A stretch of 64,000 nucleotides of DNA from Limiplasma sp958448555. Its GTDB lineage: Bacteria; Bacillota; Clostridia; Christensenellales; Aristaeellaceae. The position numbers and the translations under genes were made by a program. The DNA lies in assembly GCA_958448555.1 (NCBI GenBank), contig CAUDEL010000007.1, forward strand, positions 1 through 64,000, in the 5' to 3' direction. A model generated the notes under the pieces. The model worked only from the letters and a program-made list of their open reading frames with translations, was not told the DNA's origin and did no database searches. Positions 59,367-64,000 of the stretch are shown here, piece by piece (the stretch's first letter is position 1; each line of letters opens with the position of its first letter).

Positions 59367-59932
59367 TTCTTCATCCTCGCTTTCATCTTCTCACGCCACG
59401 CCTGTGCCCGGCGTGCCTGAATGTCCCGATACTCCTCCGCCCGCGCGGTGATCTCCGTGTCCTGATACGCCGGGAACGTGCAGCACGATACCTCGTACAG
59501 CCGCACCCGCTTGATTGTCCAGTGCACATGCCCCGTCTCCGGGTCAACGTCGGTCTTCTCCTTCAGGATGTCGAACCCGAAGGAACACTGCGACACGTCC
59601 CCGCGCTTCACACGGGCGTACAGGTTCATGGCGTCTGTGTCCTCGCCGTTGATCGATATACGCCCCCACAGGCCGTGCCCATCCACGCGCAGCTCCAGCG
59701 TCCCCGCCTTCGTCCTGCCAAGCACCAGGCTTTTGTCATGGTTAATCAGCGCGCGTACATCTCCGCCCAGCTCGCCGTCAAAGGCGTGTGGGTCGATGCT
59801 CTCGCTCGCCCCGTCGAACATCTCCCAGTTGCTGCCGAACACGGCGAAATAGCCCTCGATGTACCGCCCGTCCTCCCGTTCATCCGCCCGGAACGCCGCC
59901 GGCATGCCGCGCGTCTGTCTCTCACTCCGCAT
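59357..59932 (-). CDS. HK97-family prohead protease
   Basis: A 191-residue serine protease (U35). Visible motifs: 'IEGYFAVFGSNWEMFDGASE' start strand, 'ALINHDKSLVLGRTKAGTL' with the catalytic His, and 'GDVSQCSFGFDI' with the catalytic Ser. It trims the capsid protein's N-terminal domain during maturation. The ATG at 59932 has GGAGGTGG upstream and overlaps the portal gene end by 11 nt. Confidence 0.92.
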   Translation of the reverse strand: MRSERQTRGMPAAFRADEREDGRYIEGYFAVFGSNWEMFDGASESIDPHAFDGELGGDVRALINHDKSLVLGRTKAGTLELRVDGHGLWGRISINGEDTDAMNLYARVKRGDVSQCSFGFDILKEKTDVDPETGHVHWTIKRVRLYEVSCCTFPAYQDTEITARAEEYRDIQARRAQAWREKMKARMKKWH

Positions 59933-61127
59933 CCTCTCCACCTCCTCCCGTCAGCTTCGCCTGATCTCCCAGCCGGTTCGCCGGGATGTAGTTTTCCAGC
60001 GCCAACAGCTCGTCCATATCCTCGTCCGGCGGCAGGCCGATCCAGTCGCGCCACTCGTTGCGCCTAAGGGCCATGCGGTCCACCATCTCGCTGCCCGCCG
60101 TCACCAGCTCGCCGATGTCGTAGCTCAGCAGCGAACGATTGTTGAACCGCCAGTACATGTCCGGCGAAAACAGCAGCTTCCGCGTCAGCTCCTGCTCGAT
60201 GCTTTTGGCCACTGAAAGCACCCGCGTGGTCACGAACCAGTTGAACTCCTCTTTTTTGAAATCGCCCACGCCCACCAGAAACGGCGGCACTCCCATGATC
60301 GATGCCACGGCCCGCTTGTCCAGCTCCAGCCCCGTTTTGATCGCCAGGTCGTTCAGCGTCAGCGGCTTCACCTGCTCCACGCTGAACGCCTCCGCCGGGA
60401 TGAACCATGGCTGCCCATTGTCGCTGGAATCGATGTATTCCGCGCGCAGCTTCGCCCGCCCCGACGGGCTGGAAAACTCGTCCGAAAGCCCGTCCACCTT
60501 CACGATGATCGACGGCGCCGGGCTTCTCATGATCGCATCTTTGGTGGCGTTCGTCTGCCGGATGCTCCGCACCACGTCCGCAAGGCTCACGCCGTACCCC
60601 ATGCCCCGGTACGGCGCTTCCGGGTCCGGCCGCACCATGAAGTGCAGCGCCTCATCCGGCCGAAACGCCGCGCCGCCCACCATGATGCGGTAGCTCCCGC
60701 CGTCCGGCACAATGCTCACCTGCGACGGCGGCACCGGCGTCAGGTCCTCCAGATATCCGCCGCTGAACCTCGGCACCGTCACCTGATTGCCGTGCATCAT
60801 CAGCGTCCACACAATCAGGCTCATCCACGCATGCCGCGTCATATCCCCGTGCGGCGATATGTCCAGCTTCCGCGACAGCTCGTTTCGCACCCGCACATCC
60901 CCGCGGTCGGTGTTGCGCATCAGGTGCAGCGTCATGCTGGCGATCAGGTCCGCGTACACGCCCACGCACATCTGCACCTCCGGGCAGGCGGTCAGCGGCT
61001 TGTACCCGTCCGCGCACAGGATCTCCCACGCATTCCCCGCATCCACCAGCCCGGCGCCGCTCCGTCTTTCGGGGGCGTCCCGGCTCCGCTGCGTCCTCCT
61101 GTAGGTTTCTTTCCGCTTCTTACTCAT
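59922..61127 (-). CDS. Phage portal protein
   Basis: A 401-residue HK97-type portal: 'CPEVQMCVGVYADLIASMTL' near 50, 'HAWMSLIVWTLMMHGNQVTV' near 100, 'ALHFMVRPDPEAPYRGMGY' near 160 and 'IMGVPPFLVGVGDFKKEEFN' near 290. It forms the dodecameric vertex for DNA packaging. ATG 61127 overlaps the terminase stop by 8 nt. Confidence 0.93.
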   Translation of the reverse strand: MSKKRKETYRRTQRSRDAPERRSGAGLVDAGNAWEILCADGYKPLTACPEVQMCVGVYADLIASMTLHLMRNTDRGDVRVRNELSRKLDISPHGDMTRHAWMSLIVWTLMMHGNQVTVPRFSGGYLEDLTPVPPSQVSIVPDGGSYRIMVGGAAFRPDEALHFMVRPDPEAPYRGMGYGVSLADVVRSIRQTNATKDAIMRSPAPSIIVKVDGLSDEFSSPSGRAKLRAEYIDSSDNGQPWFIPAEAFSVEQVKPLTLNDLAIKTGLELDKRAVASIMGVPPFLVGVGDFKKEEFNWFVTTRVLSVAKSIEQELTRKLLFSPDMYWRFNNRSLLSYDIGELVTAGSEMVDRMALRRNEWRDWIGLPPDEDMDELLALENYIPANRLGDQAKLTGGGGEDAE

Positions 61128-62904
61128 CCAGCCACTTCCTCGCCTTCTCGCGCTTCTCCAGATTTTCCAGCATCCGCACCACCGCGAACACGTCCGCGTC
61201 AAACACGTCGATTCTGCGGTTCTGGCCCACCTTTTCGTACTGGATCATGTCGTCCGTCTTTTCAATCGCCGATACGTTCTGCACGCAGTATTCATAGGCT
61301 TCGCTGCCCAAATAATAAAAGCAGTCGTTTTTCGCCTGCTTTTCGATGTGCCTAAACCCCTCCGACTTTTTGTAGAAATACTGCGGCTGGTCCACCACGC
61401 AAAATCCCGCCGACTTCATCCCCACAAAATACTCGCGGCAGAATTTCCGGTCGTGCCCCACTTGCCGGATGTGAAAGCCCATGGCCCGCATTTTCTTGAA
61501 CCACTCCACCACGGCCGCGTGGTTGTTGGTCGGGGCGTTGCACATGTCCAGCCATCCGTCATCCTTCCATCCGAACAGCGGAATGTTGTCCTCGTCGGCC
61601 TTGACCGTGGCTGCCACTACCGGGAACCACGCGTGCGTGATGGCGATGTCGATTCCCTGATACTGCCCGTGCAGCGCCGCCGCCGTCAGGTCGTGCAGCT
61701 TCGACAGGTCCGCCCCGCCGAACCAGTCCGCTTTCAGCGCCGCCAGCGCCTTCAGCTTCCTCTCCAGCGGCCAGTCCGCGCCGATACCCAGCTTCTCGCC
61801 CGCCCGCTCGTTGCTCCTGCGGAACTCGTCGATGTTGAAGTACGACCGCACTGACGCCGTGAACACGTTGAGCGATTTTGCGTAGAAATCTTTTCGCTGC
61901 TGCGGGTCGTTCAGCGCCTGCATGGCGTCGTTCATGATGTCCGCCGGGCGGATGGTCACGCCGTAGTTAGGGTTGGCCTTCTCGTGCTGCGCAGGGTTGG
62001 TGAAATCCACCGTGCCGTCCTCGTCCTTGTCCGCACAGCAGATGAAAATGAAATACCCGTCATCCTTCACCGTGCCCCTGATCACCTTGCGGCAGTATTC
62101 CAGCCTCTGCGCGCAGAATCCCGTGCCGTCATCGCCCGCCGTGGTGATGCCGATCACCAGCTTGTTGGTGTAGGCTTTCGTGGCTTCTTTCAGGATGTTG
62201 TAGTTTTTCGGCGATTTATAAGCATGCAGCTCATCGGCAATCACGATGTTACAGTTGAAGCTGTCCTGCGCGTCCGGGTTGCTCGCAAGCGCGATCAGGT
62301 CCAGCGATCCTCCCGCAAGGTCGCTGTTCCCCACGCTGTGCTCCATATTGTTGTCCAGGATGCGCCACCCGTCTGCCTGCGCCGCCTTGCGGCTGCCGTA
62401 CAGCACCCGCTCCACGTTGTACGTCCAGTTGTCGAACGTCTCCATGGCCTGCTTCAGCGCCGCGCCCACCACGTACACCTTGGCCCCGGATTTCCGCTCA
62501 AGGATGCCCAGCGCCCACGCCAGTGCCGAAACAAAGATCGTCTTGCCGTTCTTCCTGGGAATAAAAATGAACGCCTCCTTGACCAGGCGTTCTTTGGTCC
62601 CCTTGATATAGAAGATCAGCATCCCGTATACGCAGAACTTTTCCCACGGCTCCAGCAAAAACGGCTTTCCCCTAAGCGGCGTCCCGTCCAGCTTCTGGCC
62701 CTGCCTGTGCTTGAACGTCTTTTCGATCACGCCGATGACGAAGTCGGCATCCCTCGTGCGTATATCATACTCGCCGCTTTCGGCCATCCTCGCAAACCGC
62801 CAGCAGGCCAGCACCCTGTCCTCGCCCGCCACGATCCGCCCATCTATCACCGCGTCTACATACCGCATCACCTCCCCGGCATATTTGCCCTTAATCTCCG
62901 TCAA
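61120..62904 (-). CDS. terL: Terminase large subunit
   Basis: A 594-residue HK97-type TerL. The ATPase domain has a Walker-A-like 'PRKNGKT' (about 116-122) and Walker B 'IVIADELHAYK' (about 214). The nuclease domain shows 'GGADLSKLHDLTAA' near 395 and a late 'DVFDADVFAVVRM' near 575. Start is TTG with AAGGA upstream, overlapping terS by 14 nt. It drives DNA packaging. Confidence 0.95.
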   Translation of the reverse strand: MTEIKGKYAGEVMRYVDAVIDGRIVAGEDRVLACWRFARMAESGEYDIRTRDADFVIGVIEKTFKHRQGQKLDGTPLRGKPFLLEPWEKFCVYGMLIFYIKGTKERLVKEAFIFIPRKNGKTIFVSALAWALGILERKSGAKVYVVGAALKQAMETFDNWTYNVERVLYGSRKAAQADGWRILDNNMEHSVGNSDLAGGSLDLIALASNPDAQDSFNCNIVIADELHAYKSPKNYNILKEATKAYTNKLVIGITTAGDDGTGFCAQRLEYCRKVIRGTVKDDGYFIFICCADKDEDGTVDFTNPAQHEKANPNYGVTIRPADIMNDAMQALNDPQQRKDFYAKSLNVFTASVRSYFNIDEFRRSNERAGEKLGIGADWPLERKLKALAALKADWFGGADLSKLHDLTAAALHGQYQGIDIAITHAWFPVVAATVKADEDNIPLFGWKDDGWLDMCNAPTNNHAAVVEWFKKMRAMGFHIRQVGHDRKFCREYFVGMKSAGFCVVDQPQYFYKKSEGFRHIEKQAKNDCFYYLGSEAYEYCVQNVSAIEKTDDMIQYEKVGQNRRIDVFDADVFAVVRMLENLEKREKARKWLDE

Positions 62905-63256
62905 GGTCCTTCAACACCTCCGCCAGCGACGACGTCTTTTTCACTCTCAGCCCCTGTTCGTTGATCTTTTTCAGCGCGCTTGCCGTCAGCCCCAGCTCGC
63001 GCTCATGCACGATCAGCTGCGTATCCACATCGTTCAGCGCCACAAGGTACGGGTTCTTCACGATGTTGGTCGCTCCCGCCTTGTTTGTATGCTCCACCAC
63101 CGCATGCCCGCCGCTCTCTTCAAAATCCTCGGCGATCTGGTCGCGCATCACATACAGTTCCGCCGTCCGCTCAATGATCTGCATAAACTCCGCCCGGTAT
63201 ATTCCCAACTTCTTCATGCTACGTATGATCTTCGCCTTGTATTGCTTCTCGTCCAT
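62891..63256 (-). CDS. terS: Terminase small subunit, P27 family
   Basis: A 121-residue protein with the P27 pattern 'VKNPYLVALNDVDTQLIVHE' followed by 'RELGLTASALKKI'. It recognises the packaging site and loads TerL. ATG at 63256 with a G-rich site upstream; a TTG one codon earlier is possible. A 95-nt purine-skewed gap (63260-63353) separates it from the HNH gene. Confidence 0.88.
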   Translation of the reverse strand: MDEKQYKAKIIRSMKKLGIYRAEFMQIIERTAELYVMRDQIAEDFEESGGHAVVEHTNKAGATNIVKNPYLVALNDVDTQLIVHERELGLTASALKKINEQGLRVKKTSSLAEVLKDLDGD

Positions 63257-63353
63257 CAAATCCCCCCTTCCTCCTTTTTCTCCGTAGAGGGAAAGGGGGC
63301 ACCTCCTTCCGGTCCGTCATCCTCCTCCCTCCTGTCCTCTTATGGGGGGGGGA

Positions 63354-63614
63354 TCAGTGCTTTCTTCCCTTCTCCGGGTGTTTCCTGTTGTGGCACATGG
63401 CGCAAAGCGCCTGCCCGTTGCTTACCGCATAGGCAAGTTCCGGGTATTCGTCGATGGGTTTTTTATGATGCGCGACGGTTGCCCGCACAGGCAACCCATC
63501 GACATCCAACCGACCATATCGGCGGCACTCTTCGCACAGACCCCCGGCTTTTTTCAACACCTTTTCACGCCATACAAGATGGCGCTTTTTCTTGTAGTGT
63601 TTTAAGTTCGGCAT
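63354..63614 (-). CDS. HNH endonuclease
   Basis: An 86-residue HNH nuclease with two zinc pairs (CEEC near 27, CAMC near 72) and the catalytic 'ATVAHHKKPIDEYPE'. HNH proteins next to terminase genes are needed for packaging or cos cleavage in many HK97-type phages. It is a complete, unfused gene. Confidence 0.92.
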   Translation of the reverse strand: MPNLKHYKKKRHLVWREKVLKKAGGLCEECRRYGRLDVDGLPVRATVAHHKKPIDEYPELAYAVSNGQALCAMCHNRKHPEKGRKH

Positions 63615-63620
63615 GCTTCA

Positions 63621-64000
63621 TCACATCTTTTCCATTGATTTCAGCGCGCTCCTGTGCAGTCTGTCCACACTTTCGCGCGAACGTTTCACCATGCATGCCA
63701 CACGTTCAAAGCTGTCTGCATTCTGGTAGTATCCTGTCACCACCATACGTGTATCAAAATCACCCAACGCATCAACATAGCTCCGGACATCCATCCAAAT
63801 TTCCTCCGCCTTCTTCCCCGCTTCGATTGACAGTTCTCGGTGCTTTGAATATGCCGGGCCGTACTGTGTCAGCGGGAAGTTGCCCGTTCCTCCAACGTCG
63901 GTCGCGCGCTTTGTGCTCATGGCTGCGGTCGCCCTGCCCATTGCGTCCTCGGCAAGCTGCGCGTGCCGTCTCTGCTCGCTCCTCAGTTTTCTCAATTCCT
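63621..64000 (-). CDS. Sigma-like phage late regulator (partial at window edge)
   Basis: At least 124 residues visible, probably continuing left of the visible start beyond position 64000 (no good start codon or ribosome site is seen; the first in-frame candidate is a TTG). The C-terminus resembles sigma region 4 as in DUF1492/ArpU-type proteins: 'TRMVVTGYYQNADSFERVAC' and 'VKRSRESVDRLHRSALKSME'. Position upstream of HNH-terS fits a late-gene activator. Confidence 0.55.
   Translation of the reverse strand, partial: ELRKLRSEQRRHAQLAEDAMGRATAAMSTKRATDVGGTGNFPLTQYGPAYSKHRELSIEAGKKAEEIWMDVRSYVDALGDFDTRMVVTGYYQNADSFERVACMVKRSRESVDRLHRSALKSMEKM

Larger units (their letters stand above)
45588..64000. 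mobile_element. HK97-type siphovirus prophage (right part)
   Basis: All genes from here to the window end are on the minus strand and form the late half of a siphovirus: packaging, head, tail, host-recognition and lysis. The lysis end faces the tRNA-Lys gene, so the integrase and early genes should be beyond the window, next to the other attachment site. No gene in the block looks broken. The exact junction cannot be set because the second att copy is not visible. Confidence 0.93.

Noticed and set aside
45588..64000. Gene-transfer-agent-like or decayed prophage remnant
   Set aside because: Packaging, head, tail and lysis genes are all intact, tightly packed and in canonical order, so an intact prophage is the simpler reading.

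Overview
This window looks like chromosome from a high-GC, endospore-forming member of the Clostridia (Bacillota), probably an anaerobic gut-type lineage. The evidence is the core gene order (rpmH-rnpA-yidD-yidC-jag and rimP-nusA-ylxR-ylxQ-infB-rbfA-nrnA-truB-ribF), a Rex repressor, and several sporulation genes: spoIIE, spoVAC/AD/AE, a Spo0A-like protein and a 26-codon SpoVM-like gene. The last 18.4 kb is a prophage of HK97-type siphovirus organisation. It lies directly against a host tRNA-Lys gene.

Layout: 0.1-3.7 kb holds a VanZ-RDD membrane protein and an SDR enzyme (minus), then a PHP phosphoesterase and a barstar-like protein (plus). At 3.7-7.7 kb are spoIIE, a probably flavinylated FMN-binding protein, a Spo0A-like protein with a damaged receiver domain, and a small DUF378 membrane protein. 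At 7.8-12.3 kb are a beta-propeller protein, a TSCPD-domain protein, a DEAD-box helicase, a CofE-like protein and peptidase T. At 12.4-17.8 kb (minus) are a VanW protein, rex, and the jag-yidC-yidD-rnpA-rpmH cluster. At 17.9-20.1 kb is the forespore spoVA operon, with a short uncatalogued ORF at its head. At 20.1-28.8 kb is a surface-signalling region: a BlaR1-like metalloprotease with a secreted SH3 protein, then two ECF sigma/anti-sigma modules with large extracytoplasmic parts. The spoVM-like gene and a 62-residue membrane protein lie between the two modules on the opposite strand. At 28.8-32.9 kb is an ECF vitamin-type transporter (T, fused A-A, S) with a SAM hydrolase. At 33-35.5 kb are a membrane-anchored coiled-coil protein and a GT39-type glycosyltransferase. 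At 35.5-44.1 kb is the translation/transcription operon, read from rimP to ribF. At 44.5-45.4 kb is a PflX-type radical SAM protein, followed by tRNA-Lys(CTT).

The prophage (about 45.6 kb to the window end, all minus strand) reads, from the window edge inward: a sigma-like regulator, HNH endonuclease, small and large terminase, portal, prohead protease, major capsid protein, an Ig/cadherin-like protein, connector and closure genes, major tail protein, a G/GT tail chaperone pair with an A9 slippery site, tape measure, Dit, tail-spike protein, BppU-like protein, a DUF6273-like fibre protein, a CBM5/12-like protein, NlpC/P60 endolysin and two membrane (holin-type) proteins. The integrase end lies outside the window.

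Most long ORFs antisense to these genes are high-GC shadows. The signals least explained by standard annotation are the SpoVM-like gene under a sigma-E-type promoter, the short ORF ahead of spoVAC, the Spo0A-like protein lacking its phosphoacceptor aspartate, and the anti-sigma-like protein whose outer part combines a beta-propeller with a solute-binding-protein-like region.
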